The notes under the pieces were generated by a model. It saw nothing but the letters and a program-made list of their open reading frames with translations. It was not told where the DNA came from and did no database searches. A stretch of DNA of 55,955 nt from Halanaerobium saccharolyticum (GTDB lineage: Bacteria > Bacillota > Halanaerobiia > Halanaerobiales > Halanaerobiaceae): assembly GCF_003053565.1 (NCBI RefSeq), contig NZ_QAXS01000020.1, positions 1 to 55,955 on the forward strand, given 5' to 3'. Position numbers and translations under genes: made by a program. Shown one piece after another: positions 35,152 to 44,316 of the stretch. Position 1 is the stretch's first letter, and each line of letters starts with the position of its first letter.

Positions 35152-36219
35152 ATGAAGTATAATAAAACAATATATCTGACAGCCTTCCTCTTATCATTAT
35201 CCCTTATCCTGCTGCTGGAAGCTGCTTCTTTAGGGCTTCTGGCAGAGGATATAAAACCTGTTGAAAAAAAAGAGGTTGAAATTGAACTATTATTATCTAC
35301 TTCTAATCATCCTGCCGCAGAAAATACTCAGTCAGAAGGGAAGCAAAAACTTAAAGAAGCAAAAGCTGAGCAGGGAGATAATTTTTCTGAAAAGAAAGAG
35401 ACACTGGCTGAGGAAACAGTTAAAAGTAGTTCAAACAAAAATGAAGAAAAGAATGATCATTTTGTCGAAGAGGAAGAAAAAGAAGTAGATGAAGCAGAAA
35501 TTAAAACAGAAAAGATTCAGCAGGAGAATGATTTAAAAACCGAAGAAACAGACGAAACTTCTTCAGAAAACAAAGAAGTAGAAGAAAAACAGGAGACAAT
35601 GCCGGCCTGGTTAAATAATTCAAAAAATGAGACAGAGGAAGATAATTCAAAAGAAGCAGCAACTAAAAAAGAAGAAAATGAAGACAAATTTGATTTGGAT
35701 AGTTATCTGGCTGAATTAGAAAATGATGATTCAGCTGTTCAAGAAAACGAAGTTGATAAAGAAGTTAATAAAAAAAATGAGAATAAAAGTGATCATAATT
35801 TAAGAGAAAATGAATCAGAAACAGAAGGAGAGAGCAGAGAAAAAAACACAGTAAGTAAGTCAGAGAATAAAAAGGACAATGCTGCTGAAGAAGGTGCTCG
35901 GAATAATGAGGAACAAGAAGTTTATAATCTAAGAGAGGGCGGGAATGATATTCAAAAGCCTGGTCTGAAAAATTATGCTCAGCCAGAATATCCTTCTAAC
36001 TTGAGAAAAAGAAATATTGAAGGTGAAGTAATAATATCTTTGAGAATAGATAAAGCTGGTAAGGCTCATGATTTAAAAATCAGTCAAAGCTCGGGTTATG
36101 ACTCTTTCGATCAGGCTGCTCTTAGTGCAGTTTCCAACTGGAGATTTGAAGCTGCAGAAAAAGATGGTATTAAAGTTGAGGTAATTGTTAATCTGCCAAT
36201 TCGTTTTAAGTTAAATTAA
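35152..36219 (+). CDS. tonB: TonB family energy-transducing protein
   Basis: Periplasm-spanning protein that transmits the ExbBD proton-motive energy to the outer-membrane receptor. The N-terminal membrane anchor (about residues 5-25) is followed by roughly 240 residues of low-complexity E/K/N/S sequence as a spacer, in place of the proline-rich linker of Proteobacteria. The C-terminal TonB domain is clear (AQPEYPSNLRKRNIEGEV...DQAALSAVSNWRFEAA). The start is placed at ATG 35152, with GAAAGGA at 35137-35143; two earlier in-frame ATGs exist. 16 nt before exbB. Confidence 0.9.
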   Translation: MKYNKTIYLTAFLLSLSLILLLEAASLGLLAEDIKPVEKKEVEIELLLSTSNHPAAENTQSEGKQKLKEAKAEQGDNFSEKKETLAEETVKSSSNKNEEKNDHFVEEEEKEVDEAEIKTEKIQQENDLKTEETDETSSENKEVEEKQETMPAWLNNSKNETEEDNSKEAATKKEENEDKFDLDSYLAELENDDSAVQENEVDKEVNKKNENKSDHNLRENESETEGESREKNTVSKSENKKDNAAEEGARNNEEQEVYNLREGGNDIQKPGLKNYAQPEYPSNLRKRNIEGEVIISLRIDKAGKAHDLKISQSSGYDSFDQAALSAVSNWRFEAAEKDGIKVEVIVNLPIRFKLN

Positions 36220-36234
36220 CTGGAGGTAAAATTT

Positions 36235-36867
36235 ATGATTACAGAGTTTATTGAAACAGCAGGTATTGTTTCCTATCCACTGCTTTTAGCAGCATTTTTA
36301 ATGATTTTTATAGTTTTTGAGAGGAGTATAATATTTTTTTTAAATTATAGGCAAATTGATAAGGATAAATATTTAAAAGCAGTTCTTAATTTTAATGATA
36401 ATAAACAGCAGGCCAGTATTTTAAAGAATAAAAAGGGAGTAGCTGCTGAAATTTATAATAATATTTTAACTAAAAAGCCAAAAAGTAGAGAGGAATTCAA
36501 CTTATATCTTGATGCAGAAGAAGTTGATAAACTGCCGCAGCTTGAAAAACACTTAGGTTTTTTAAATTTTATTGCTCAGGTTTCACCAACCTTAGGTCTG
36601 CTGGGAACAGTAAGCGGTATGATCAAAACATTTCAGGTTTTAGGTGTGGGAGGCAGTCCGGAGCAGATGGCAGTAGGAATTTCAGAAGCTTTATTTACTA
36701 CTGCTGCTGGCTTAATCATATCAATACCTGCTGCAGCTTTTTACCACTATTTTTATGCTAAAATAGAAAAACTCCATAATCAGCTCAATAACTTAAGGTT
36801 AGAAAGTGAGAGCATTCTTTATAAAAAAGAGATTAAGGAGCTGAATAATAATGAAATATCAGCCTAA
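36235..36867 (+). CDS. exbB: ExbB/TolQ/MotA-type proton channel protein
   Basis: Inner-membrane proton channel subunit that energises TonB. The 210-residue protein has three hydrophobic segments (near residues 10-30, 100-125 and 145-170). The conserved LNFIAQVSPTLGLLGTVSGMIKTF motif (core SPTLGLLGTVSGMI) and the GISEALFTTAAGL segment are intact. TGGAGG precedes ATG 36235. It overlaps exbD by 17 nt, so they are co-translated. Confidence 0.93.
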   Translation: MITEFIETAGIVSYPLLLAAFLMIFIVFERSIIFFLNYRQIDKDKYLKAVLNFNDNKQQASILKNKKGVAAEIYNNILTKKPKSREEFNLYLDAEEVDKLPQLEKHLGFLNFIAQVSPTLGLLGTVSGMIKTFQVLGVGGSPEQMAVGISEALFTTAAGLIISIPAAAFYHYFYAKIEKLHNQLNNLRLESESILYKKEIKELNNNEISA

Positions 36868-37249
36868 AAAGAAAAGTTCAACTTTAAATCTGGCTCCAAT
36901 GATAGATATTGTCTTTTTACTTTTAATTTTCTTTCTTGTTTCTTCAACTTTACAGGGAGAAGAAGCATTATATAATATTAGCGTGCCGGAGAGCAGCATC
37001 GGTCAGAGTTCAGAGCAGAAAAATATAAGTGTCTTTTTGGATCAAAAAAACCAGATATATTATCAGGAAAAGGAATATAGCAGGCAGCAGCTGGATAAAT
37101 TATTTGCTGAGTTAAATGCTGGCCCGGTCGAAAAAGTTAAAATCTATGCTGATCAGGAGAGTAATTTTGATTCCCTGGTATTTTTAATCGAAAAATTTAA
37201 AAATAACGGCTATCAAAATATATCTTTTGCCCTGAGGGAGGAAAAATAA
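36851..37249 (+). CDS. exbD: ExbD/TolR family protein
   Basis: Partner of ExbB with one N-terminal membrane helix and a periplasmic domain. The diagnostic MIDIVFLLLIFFLVSST segment at about residues 18-34 holds the conserved proton-carrying aspartate (D19 region). The 132-residue length is typical. It starts inside exbB with AAGGAG upstream. With tonB and exbB it forms a dedicated energiser for the receptor encoded 2 kb upstream. Confidence 0.92.
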   Translation: MKYQPKKKSSTLNLAPMIDIVFLLLIFFLVSSTLQGEEALYNISVPESSIGQSSEQKNISVFLDQKNQIYYQEKEYSRQQLDKLFAELNAGPVEKVKIYADQESNFDSLVFLIEKFKNNGYQNISFALREEK

Positions 37250-37342
37250 AAAAGGATTTTCTCCATCTTATTAGAATTATATAATTAAGAGATTAATTAT
37301 TAAGCAAATAAAAATAATGATTAGTAAACGGAGGGGTTATTT

Positions 37343-38116
37343 ATGAACAGAAATGTAGGTATGTTTTTAGTTTTTATAGCTTTGATTTTATTATCTGTAA
37401 TAGTAGTTAATGGTTTGTATTTTAATACTCCAGCTGTAGAAACAGCAGAAAGAGAAGCTCCAGTTGAAAAAATAGAAAAAGATTATATTACAACTAATTT
37501 AAGTATCAGCCAGCAGCAGGAATATGATCCTGATATTGTTGATGTGGTGCTTGGCTTTGAAAATGAAAGTAGAGAACAGTCAGCAGCAGTAGAAGAAAAC
37601 AACCGAATAATGAGTGAAGTAATGGCTATTTTAGAAGCGGAAGAACTGGAAAATTTAGAAACACAGGGATTTAGAGTTTATCCCTATACCAGATATGAAG
37701 AAAGAGAAGATAGTGGTGAGGAAAGAGTAACTTATTATCAGGTCAACAATCAGATAAAATTCACTTCAAAAAATTTAGGAGAATTACCGGTCCTTTTAGG
37801 CAGATTACTGGACGCAGGGGCCAACAGAGTTGTTAACATAAACTATCGTTTAGAGAGCAACGAAAAAGCTTTAGAGGATGTTACAGCAGCAGCGTTAAGC
37901 AGTCTTAAAGATAAAGCTGCTTTTATGGCCGCAAATCTGGATAAAGAAAATTACAGAATCAAAGAACTTAATTTTGGTCAGCAGAATATTTATGGCAGTG
38001 ATGCTTTAAAAGCAATGAGCAGAACTGCAGAGTCAGCAAACTTTTCTGAAGTGCCTCTGGCAGAACAGAAGGTAAACATTAGTGTTTCACTTTCAGCAGA
38101 AATAGAATTATACTAA
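37343..38116 (+). CDS. SIMPL (DUF541) domain protein
   Basis: A membrane-anchored protein of 257 residues, with a single N-terminal hydrophobic segment (residues 5-25). The extracytoplasmic SIMPL domain follows: the typical start TNLSISQQQEYDPDIVDVVLGFE, the RVTYYQVNNQIKFTSKNL strand, and the DAGANRVVNINYRL region. These proteins are often periplasmic in diderms; their role is poorly known. ACGGAGGGG precedes ATG 37343. It is 93 nt after exbD and may be in the same transcript. Confidence 0.85.
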   Translation: MNRNVGMFLVFIALILLSVIVVNGLYFNTPAVETAEREAPVEKIEKDYITTNLSISQQQEYDPDIVDVVLGFENESREQSAAVEENNRIMSEVMAILEAEELENLETQGFRVYPYTRYEEREDSGEERVTYYQVNNQIKFTSKNLGELPVLLGRLLDAGANRVVNINYRLESNEKALEDVTAAALSSLKDKAAFMAANLDKENYRIKELNFGQQNIYGSDALKAMSRTAESANFSEVPLAEQKVNISVSLSAEIELY

Positions 38117-38117
38117 G

Positions 38118-38152
38118 TTAAAAAAACTGAGTGCATTAGTTGCACTCAGTTT
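38118..38152. terminator. Bidirectional terminator between the SIMPL gene and trkA
   Basis: AAACTGAGTGCA (38124-38135) and TGCACTCAGTTT (38141-38152) form a perfect 12-bp stem with a five-base loop. On the minus strand it is followed by seven T, so it terminates trkHA strongly. On the plus strand the T-run is interrupted and termination is weaker. Confidence 0.85.
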
Positions 38153-38155
38153 CAT

Positions 38156-38830
38156 TTATTTATTATATAAAAGAAAATTAGCAGCACTTTCCATATCATC
38201 TTTGGAGGCAACCAGGAAAACCTGATTTCCTGCAAAAATTTCTCTATTTCCGCGGGGAACAATGTATCTGTCCTGAGCTTTATCATAAATTCCTGCGATT
38301 ACACAGTTTTCTGGAAAAGTTTTCTGGCTCACTATATCAGAAATTTTCATCCCGGAAATTGGTGATTCAGGTGGAATGGTCAAAATTGAAACCTCAGCCT
38401 TACCATCTCCAAGTGAAGCCACCTTCCGCACATCCGGTTCTTCAATATCAGTAATAAAGCGATCTACTATTAATTCCATAGTTGCTGCAATATTGGTAGC
38501 TCCAGCCATCTGGTAGGCATTTTCATATTCTGGCTCTCTCATTCTGACCAGAATTTTTTCTACCCCAAAATTTTTGGCTAAAAGTGAAAAAGAAAGATTA
38601 TCAGCATCATCCCGCATTACTGCAATTGCAACATCACATTTTTCAATTCCAGCTTCTTTTAAAATATCAATTCTCGTAGCACTTCCCAGTACAGTTACTG
38701 CTCCATAACGGCTGTATATTTTTTCTGCAACACTCTGTTCTTTTTCAATTACAATTACATCATGTTTTTGAACAAGATTTTTAGTTAAGTTCCTTCCCGC
38801 AATACCTCCACCAGCAATAATAATATACAT
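38156..38830 (-). CDS. trkA: TrkA family potassium-uptake regulator
   Basis: Cytoplasmic gating subunit for the TrkH potassium channel. The 224-residue protein has a single RCK_N Rossmann domain (MYIIIAGGGIAGRNL, then the acidic VIEKE after strand 2) and an RCK_C domain at the end (SGMKISDIV...REIFAGNQVFLVA). This is half the size of the duplicated E. coli TrkA and is typical for Firmicutes and archaea. ATG 38830 (reverse) is chosen, with GGAGG upstream; an extension to 38851 would overlap it. Encoded directly after trkH. High potassium uptake suits a halophile. Confidence 0.93.
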   Translation of the reverse strand: MYIIIAGGGIAGRNLTKNLVQKHDVIVIEKEQSVAEKIYSRYGAVTVLGSATRIDILKEAGIEKCDVAIAVMRDDADNLSFSLLAKNFGVEKILVRMREPEYENAYQMAGATNIAATMELIVDRFITDIEEPDVRKVASLGDGKAEVSILTIPPESPISGMKISDIVSQKTFPENCVIAGIYDKAQDRYIVPRGNREIFAGNQVFLVASKDDMESAANFLLYNK

Positions 38831-38862
38831 ATCAATACCTCCAATTTGCAAAATAATAAAAA

Positions 38863-40353
38863 CTATTCTTCCCAGGCTTTTTTGGTAAATAAAATAATAA
38901 TCGGTAGAATTTCTAATCTTCCAGCCAGCATTCCTATTATATAGGTCATCTTGATTACAGGAGAAAGAGACGCCATCTTTTCTACAGAAAAGAAGAAAGG
39001 ACCTATATTACCCATAGCTGAAAACATTCCAGAAAAAGCCTGCCAGCCATTTAAATCAGAAAAGACTGAGGTTATAATCCCCCCGACTACAATTAAAAAA
39101 AGCCAGAAAGAAAATAAACCTGTTAATTTATTTATTTCATCACTATCAATAATACTTTTATCAAGTGTAACCGGTAAGACAGCATGATTTGGCAAATATA
39201 TTTTCTTTACCTCTCTTTTAAATAAGCCTCCCAAAATATTTAAGCGCATAACCTTAATCCCACCTGAGGTGGAACCAACACTCCCGCCAATCAGCATAAA
39301 AACTATAAAGATCTGTCTGGCTGCAGCCGGAAAAAAACTGGAATTAATATTATGCGTTCCAAAACCGGTTGTAGTAATAATCGATGTTACCTGAAATAAA
39401 GTTTTACGAAAAATTTCTTCAGCATTGAAATCTGCGGCAGTATTTAAAATTATAATTAAAACACTAATAAAAATAGTTGAATATAAAATCAGCCTGACAA
39501 AAGTCTTTAATTCACTATTTTTTTTGATGCTTGCAAAATCTTTTGTAAAAAATCTAAAGTGAAGTAGAAAGTTAACCCCACCTAAAAACATAAAAAATGT
39601 TATTACATATTCAATTAAAATATAATTGCTGTAGCCGCTATTTGCATAGTGAGCGATGCTGGCATCATAATGAGAAAAACCTCCGGTTGATAGGGTTGTA
39701 AAACTGTGAGTAAAAGCATCAAATGGAGATAGACCCAGTAAAATTAAGATCAGACTCTGCAGCAGCATAAAACCAAGGTAAATCAGCCAGAGTATTTTTA
39801 CAGTTTTAAAAACATTAGGTACAGGCCGGGAAACATTAATTTTATGACTTTCTGCACTAAAAAGCTGCCAGGTTTCTCCCTGAGCTCTAGTAGAGATCAA
39901 AAGAAAAAATGTTAAAATTCCCAGACCACCTAAGAGCTGCATCAAACTTCTCCAGAAAATTATAGATTTTGCCATTGAATCAAGGCCGGTAAAGACGGTG
40001 ATTCCTGTAGTAGTAAAGCCACTTACAGCTTCAAAAAAGGAATCAATAAATGATTTTTCGATCCCAATCATAAAGGGTAAGGCTCCGATTAGGGAAACAA
40101 TTATCCAGCCTGTGGCACAAAGCAGCATGGCTGTTGTTAAATCTATGTAAATATTTTCAGGGTCAGTCGGCAGTTTTAAGAGGGTACCGGTAATTAAGGC
40201 TATAATAATTGTATAGTAAAATGCCTGATAGATCTCATTACCATCCTGGTAAATAAAGGCCAGTATCAGAGGGATGACCATAATAAAGCCCATAATAAAA
40301 GCCAGGATGCTCAGAAAATATAAAATAGTATTATACTTAGTAGATTTCAGCAA
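38863..40353 (-). CDS. trkH: TrkH family potassium uptake protein
   Basis: Membrane K+ channel of 496 residues with four M1-P-M2 repeats. The selectivity-filter loops show as SGFTTTGIT, STGGFSHYD, TTTGFGTHN and the final SAMGNIGPFF segment. The GGLGILTFFLL and GGSVGSTSGGIKVMRL segments are also family hallmarks. The TTG start at 40353 (reverse) has AAGGGGG eight bases upstream. trkA follows 32 nt downstream. As the pore of the Trk system it imports K+ for osmotic balance. Confidence 0.93.
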   Translation of the reverse strand: MLKSTKYNTILYFLSILAFIMGFIMVIPLILAFIYQDGNEIYQAFYYTIIIALITGTLLKLPTDPENIYIDLTTAMLLCATGWIIVSLIGALPFMIGIEKSFIDSFFEAVSGFTTTGITVFTGLDSMAKSIIFWRSLMQLLGGLGILTFFLLISTRAQGETWQLFSAESHKINVSRPVPNVFKTVKILWLIYLGFMLLQSLILILLGLSPFDAFTHSFTTLSTGGFSHYDASIAHYANSGYSNYILIEYVITFFMFLGGVNFLLHFRFFTKDFASIKKNSELKTFVRLILYSTIFISVLIIILNTAADFNAEEIFRKTLFQVTSIITTTGFGTHNINSSFFPAAARQIFIVFMLIGGSVGSTSGGIKVMRLNILGGLFKREVKKIYLPNHAVLPVTLDKSIIDSDEINKLTGLFSFWLFLIVVGGIITSVFSDLNGWQAFSGMFSAMGNIGPFFFSVEKMASLSPVIKMTYIIGMLAGRLEILPIIILFTKKAWEE

Positions 40354-40453
40354 TAACTTTACCCCCTTTTAAAATTTTAATGATTTCCGTTAATTATATT
40401 ATTCAAGAATAAATGAGTATTTCCTTTTTTAGCCTAAATTTTAATTACTTAAA

Positions 40454-40482
40454 TTGATTTTTACATTATTTGGGTATATAAT
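40454..40482 (+). promoter_or_regulatory. Sigma-A-type promoter for dprA
   Basis: TTGATT (40454-40459) and TATAAT (40477-40482) are separated by 17 nt. The predicted start of transcription is about 40489, 19 nt before the dprA ATG, leaving just room for the AAAGGAGG ribosome-binding site. Confidence 0.7.
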
Positions 40483-40507
40483 ATAATTAAAATAAAGGAG
40501 GTAAATT

Positions 40508-41650
40508 ATGGATATAAACAGCCTGGCAGTAATTTTTTTAAATCAGTTGAGCGGTTTTGGACCCCGAACTATTATTGAATTAATGAGTAATCTAAATAAT
40601 CTTAACAAAATGTGGAGTTTAAATAAACAGCAGTTAAGAAATTTAGGCTTAACAGAAAAGAAAATAAGGATATTTAATGATCAGAAAGAAAAATTTAAGC
40701 CTCAGAAAATAACTGCTGAATTAAAAAAGAAAAATATTAATTATCTAACCTTATATAATCAAGAATATCCAGCTAGATTAAAAGAAATTTATGACCCACC
40801 ACCAGTAATTTTCTATAAAGGGGTATTAAACTTTCAGCTTCCTGCTGTTGCTGTAATTGGTTCCAGAAACTCTACTGTCTATGGACGCAAAATTGCAAGC
40901 AGAACAGCTTCTAAGCTGGCAGAGAAGGGAGTAAATATAATTAGTGGGCTGGCCAATGGAATAGACAGCACTGCTCATCAGGGGGCACTAGCAGCAGATT
41001 GTGGTATCACTACAGCTGTTTTAGGAAATGGCTTTGATTATTTATATCCTTCTCAAAATAAACTGCTCTCGCAAAAAATTATTGAAAAGGGTTTAATGCT
41101 GACAGAATTCAATCCAGCTGTAGCTCCGCGAGCCAAAAATTTCCCCCGCCGGAATAGAATTATCAGTGGTCTGGCAGATTTAATTTTAGTAGTAGAAGCT
41201 GGCGAAAAAAGTGGGACTTTGATTACAGTTGATTATGCTTTAGACCAGGGGAAAGATATTATGGCTGTACCAGGAAATATTGATCGACCAAATTCTGTTG
41301 GCTGTAATAGATTGATTAAAAAAGGAGCAGCAATTTTTACGCAGGTAAGTGATATTATAGATTTTTTAAGCAGATATTTACAGCAGATTGATAGTGAAAA
41401 TGAATTTGTAAATGATGATAAACAAATAAGTAAAATTTATCCCGAATTAAATCCAGATGAAATTAAAATACTGAAACTTTTTCAGCATGAAGTTGAAATA
41501 TATTATGCTGATTTATTAAAATTAAGTAATCTGACTACAGAAAAAGTTGATAAAATACTGATAAAATTAGAATTAATGGATCTGATAATTCGCTTAAAAG
41601 GGAAAAAATATCAGTTTAAGGGTTTACAAAATCTCCTTAAACCAATATAA
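40508..41650 (+). CDS. dprA: DNA processing protein DprA (Smf)
   Basis: Binds incoming single-stranded DNA and loads RecA during transformation; widespread also in non-competent bacteria. An N-terminal SAM-like helical domain (about 1-75) precedes the Rossmann domain with VAVIGSRNSTVYGRKIA near residue 117, SGLANGIDSTAH, and the PGNIDRPNSVG segment. A C-terminal winged helix covers about 310-380. Length 380 is normal. AAAGGAGG precedes ATG 40508. Confidence 0.95.
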   Translation: MDINSLAVIFLNQLSGFGPRTIIELMSNLNNLNKMWSLNKQQLRNLGLTEKKIRIFNDQKEKFKPQKITAELKKKNINYLTLYNQEYPARLKEIYDPPPVIFYKGVLNFQLPAVAVIGSRNSTVYGRKIASRTASKLAEKGVNIISGLANGIDSTAHQGALAADCGITTAVLGNGFDYLYPSQNKLLSQKIIEKGLMLTEFNPAVAPRAKNFPRRNRIISGLADLILVVEAGEKSGTLITVDYALDQGKDIMAVPGNIDRPNSVGCNRLIKKGAAIFTQVSDIIDFLSRYLQQIDSENEFVNDDKQISKIYPELNPDEIKILKLFQHEVEIYYADLLKLSNLTTEKVDKILIKLELMDLIIRLKGKKYQFKGLQNLLKPI

Positions 41651-41713
41651 TAATATACTAGTTAAAGATTTTTTACGATAGGGAGGCCTAAACGGCAGAA
41701 ATGCCAGAATAAT

Positions 41714-42202
41714 ATGAATAAAAAAGTTATAGAAATTTTAAGCATTCTTATTCAAAAAATGCTCCATGATGAAGATCTCTGGCGGAAACAGGAAGATATT
41801 ATAATTGAACTTGAAAATCAGGGATATACAATTGAAAATATCAGTGAGGCATTTGAAGTTATATTTAGTGAAGTGATTTCTGTTGAAGATCGTGATTTTT
41901 ATATAGATTATGAAATGTCAAGCGGCTACAATCGAGTTTTTACTAAAGTGGAAAATTTTTATTTTAGTAAAGAAATTAAAGCTATCATTTATAAATTAAA
42001 CGCTCTTGGCATCTTATCAGCAGATGAACTGGAAATAATAATTTATAGAATGATGGAAATTGCAACAATTGATGATCTTAAAACTGACCTTGTTTGGGAT
42101 ATAATTAATGATGTAGTTGATGATTCAGAGTTAATGATGACAATTTCTGCTGAAATTAATGAGTTTGATGGAAATTTTTCAAAACAGCAAAGAGTAAACT
42201 AA
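41714..42202 (+). CDS. smg: Smg family protein (DUF494)
   Basis: A 162-residue protein of the Smg/DUF494 family, of unknown function. In enterobacteria smg sits next to dprA (smf) and topA-related genes, and here it lies exactly between dprA and topA. It is acidic and helical, with the typical start EILSILIQKMLHDEDLWRKQ. The nearest good Shine-Dalgarno (GGGAGG, 41681-41686) lies 27 nt before ATG 41714, with a small GGC/GCC hairpin in between. No other in-frame start with a better site is visible. Confidence 0.82.
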   Translation: MNKKVIEILSILIQKMLHDEDLWRKQEDIIIELENQGYTIENISEAFEVIFSEVISVEDRDFYIDYEMSSGYNRVFTKVENFYFSKEIKAIIYKLNALGILSADELEIIIYRMMEIATIDDLKTDLVWDIINDVVDDSELMMTISAEINEFDGNFSKQQRVN

Positions 42203-42226
42203 GAGTTTACTGGAGGTATCAATTTA

Positions 42227-44305
42227 ATGGCAAAGAAAAAAAAGAATTTAGTAATTGTTGAGTCACCCGCAAAGGCAAAGACTATCAAGAAGTTTTTAGG
42301 TAGAAATTATAAAGTTGAAGCTTCAATGGGACATGTCCGTGATTTACCTAAGAGTAAATTAGGGATAGATTTAGAAAATGATTTCGAACCAAATTATATA
42401 ACTATTCGTGGTAAAGGAAAAACTTTAAATAAATTACGCAAAGAAGCTAAAAAAAGTGAAGAAGTTTATCTTGCAACTGACCCCGATAGAGAGGGTGAGG
42501 CTATTTCCTGGCATTTAGCCTATGCCTTAAAATTATCTGATGAAGAAAATAATAGAATCGAATTTAACGAAATTACAAAAAATGCGATTCAGAATGCTAT
42601 CAAAAATCCGCGCTCGATTAACAAAGACCTGGTAGATGCTCAGCAGGCAAGAAGACTGCTGGATAGACTTGTAGGTTATCGCTTAAGCCCTTTACTCTGG
42701 AAAAAGGTTCGTAAGGGTTTAAGTGCTGGTAGAGTGCAGTCCGTTGCAGTGAGGATTATCTGTGAACGAGAAGAAGAAATTCGTAATTTTGATGAAGAAG
42801 AATACTGGACCTTAGAGATTCAGCTTAAAAATGAAGATGGGGAACAGCTTAAAGCAGATTTATACAGAATTGATAATAAAAAGTTTAACCTGGAAAGTAA
42901 AGAAGAAGTTGATCAGGTAGTAAATGATATTCAAAAAGAAGATTTTGAGATCATAAAAGTTAAAAAGCGTAAAAGAAGACGCAATCCTAAATCACCTTTT
43001 ACAACTTCAACTTTACAGCAGAGAGCTTCTAATAAGCTTAACTATACTGCTAAAAAGACTATGTATTTAGCCCAGCAGCTTTATGAAGGTATAGATATTG
43101 GAAGTGAAGGTACAGTTGGTTTGATTTCTTATATCAGAACTGACAGCACCAGACTTTCTAATGAAGCAAAAAATGGAGCTAAGGATTATATTTTAAATAA
43201 ATTTGGAGATAAATTCTTAAAAAGCTCGAAGAAAAAGTCTAAAAATAATTCTAATGCTCAGGATGCTCATGAGGCTATCAGGCCGACCGATACTCAGCGC
43301 ACACCTGAAAAAATGAAAAAGCACTTATCTAAAGATCAGTATAAATTGTATGATTTAATCTGGAAGCGATTTGTTGCCAGTCAGATGAGTCCAGCTCTTT
43401 ATGAGAGCATTTCAGCTCAGTTTAAGGCTGGAGATAAATATAAATTTAGAGTCAGTGGATCTCGTCTTTTATTCCCCGGTCATTTAATTTTAACCGGTAA
43501 GGAAAAAGAAGATGACATTGACCTTCCAGTCTTAAATGAAGGTGACAGTTACAGTTTGGTAGATACAAATCCCGAGCAGCATTTTACCACTCCACCGCCC
43601 AGATACTCTGAGGCGACTCTGGTAAAAACTCTGGAAGAAGAGGGAATAGGACGCCCAAGTACCTATGCGCCTACACTTTCAACTATTGAATCCAGAGATT
43701 ATGTTGAAAAAGAGGGAAGATATTTTAAACCAACAGAGTTGGGAGAGACGGTAACTGAGTTATTAACTGAATATTTTCCGGATGTAACTGACGTAGAATT
43801 TACAGCTGAGCTTGAAAAGCGGCTTGATGAAATTGAAAAAGGAAATGAAGAGTGGAAAAAAATCCTTAGAGATTTTTATGAGCCATTCTACGAAAGACTG
43901 GAAAACGCAAGAGAAAATATGGAAAGTGTTCAAATAGTTGAAGAAACAGATGAGGTCTGTGATGAATGCGGCAGTCCAATGGTAGTTAAATACGGACGCT
44001 ATGGTAAATTCTTAGCCTGCTCCAGTTATCCAGAGTGTAAAAACACAAAACCTTATTTGATTAAAACTGGAGTTGACTGTCCGGAATGTGAGGATGGCGA
44101 GATCATTGAACGGACATCCAAAAAAGGAAGAACTTTTTATGGCTGCAGTAATTATCCGGACTGTAATTTTATGAGCTGGAATAAACCGGTCAAAAAGCCG
44201 TGTCCTAAATGCGGCAGTCTGATGGTAGAAAAAACTACAAAAGCCAAAGGTAAACATTATAAATGTACCAACAAAGAATGTGGACATACTGAAAAAGCAG
44301 ATTAA
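42227..44305 (+). CDS. topA: DNA topoisomerase I
   Basis: Type IA topoisomerase relaxing negative supercoils. The Toprim domain is at the N-terminus (VIVESPAKAKTIKKFLG; DPDREGEAISWHLA with the catalytic acidic residues). The active-site tyrosine is Y302 in SYIRTDSTR. Three C-terminal zinc ribbons are intact (CDECGSPM, CPECEDGE and CPKCGSLM start them), covering about 570-690. Length 692 is normal. GGAGGTATC precedes ATG 42227. In most Firmicutes trmFO and xerC follow; they are absent here. Confidence 0.97.
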   Translation: MAKKKKNLVIVESPAKAKTIKKFLGRNYKVEASMGHVRDLPKSKLGIDLENDFEPNYITIRGKGKTLNKLRKEAKKSEEVYLATDPDREGEAISWHLAYALKLSDEENNRIEFNEITKNAIQNAIKNPRSINKDLVDAQQARRLLDRLVGYRLSPLLWKKVRKGLSAGRVQSVAVRIICEREEEIRNFDEEEYWTLEIQLKNEDGEQLKADLYRIDNKKFNLESKEEVDQVVNDIQKEDFEIIKVKKRKRRRNPKSPFTTSTLQQRASNKLNYTAKKTMYLAQQLYEGIDIGSEGTVGLISYIRTDSTRLSNEAKNGAKDYILNKFGDKFLKSSKKKSKNNSNAQDAHEAIRPTDTQRTPEKMKKHLSKDQYKLYDLIWKRFVASQMSPALYESISAQFKAGDKYKFRVSGSRLLFPGHLILTGKEKEDDIDLPVLNEGDSYSLVDTNPEQHFTTPPPRYSEATLVKTLEEEGIGRPSTYAPTLSTIESRDYVEKEGRYFKPTELGETVTELLTEYFPDVTDVEFTAELEKRLDEIEKGNEEWKKILRDFYEPFYERLENARENMESVQIVEETDEVCDECGSPMVVKYGRYGKFLACSSYPECKNTKPYLIKTGVDCPECEDGEIIERTSKKGRTFYGCSNYPDCNFMSWNKPVKKPCPKCGSLMVEKTTKAKGKHYKCTNKECGHTEKAD

Positions 44306-44316
44306 GGTATATTATC

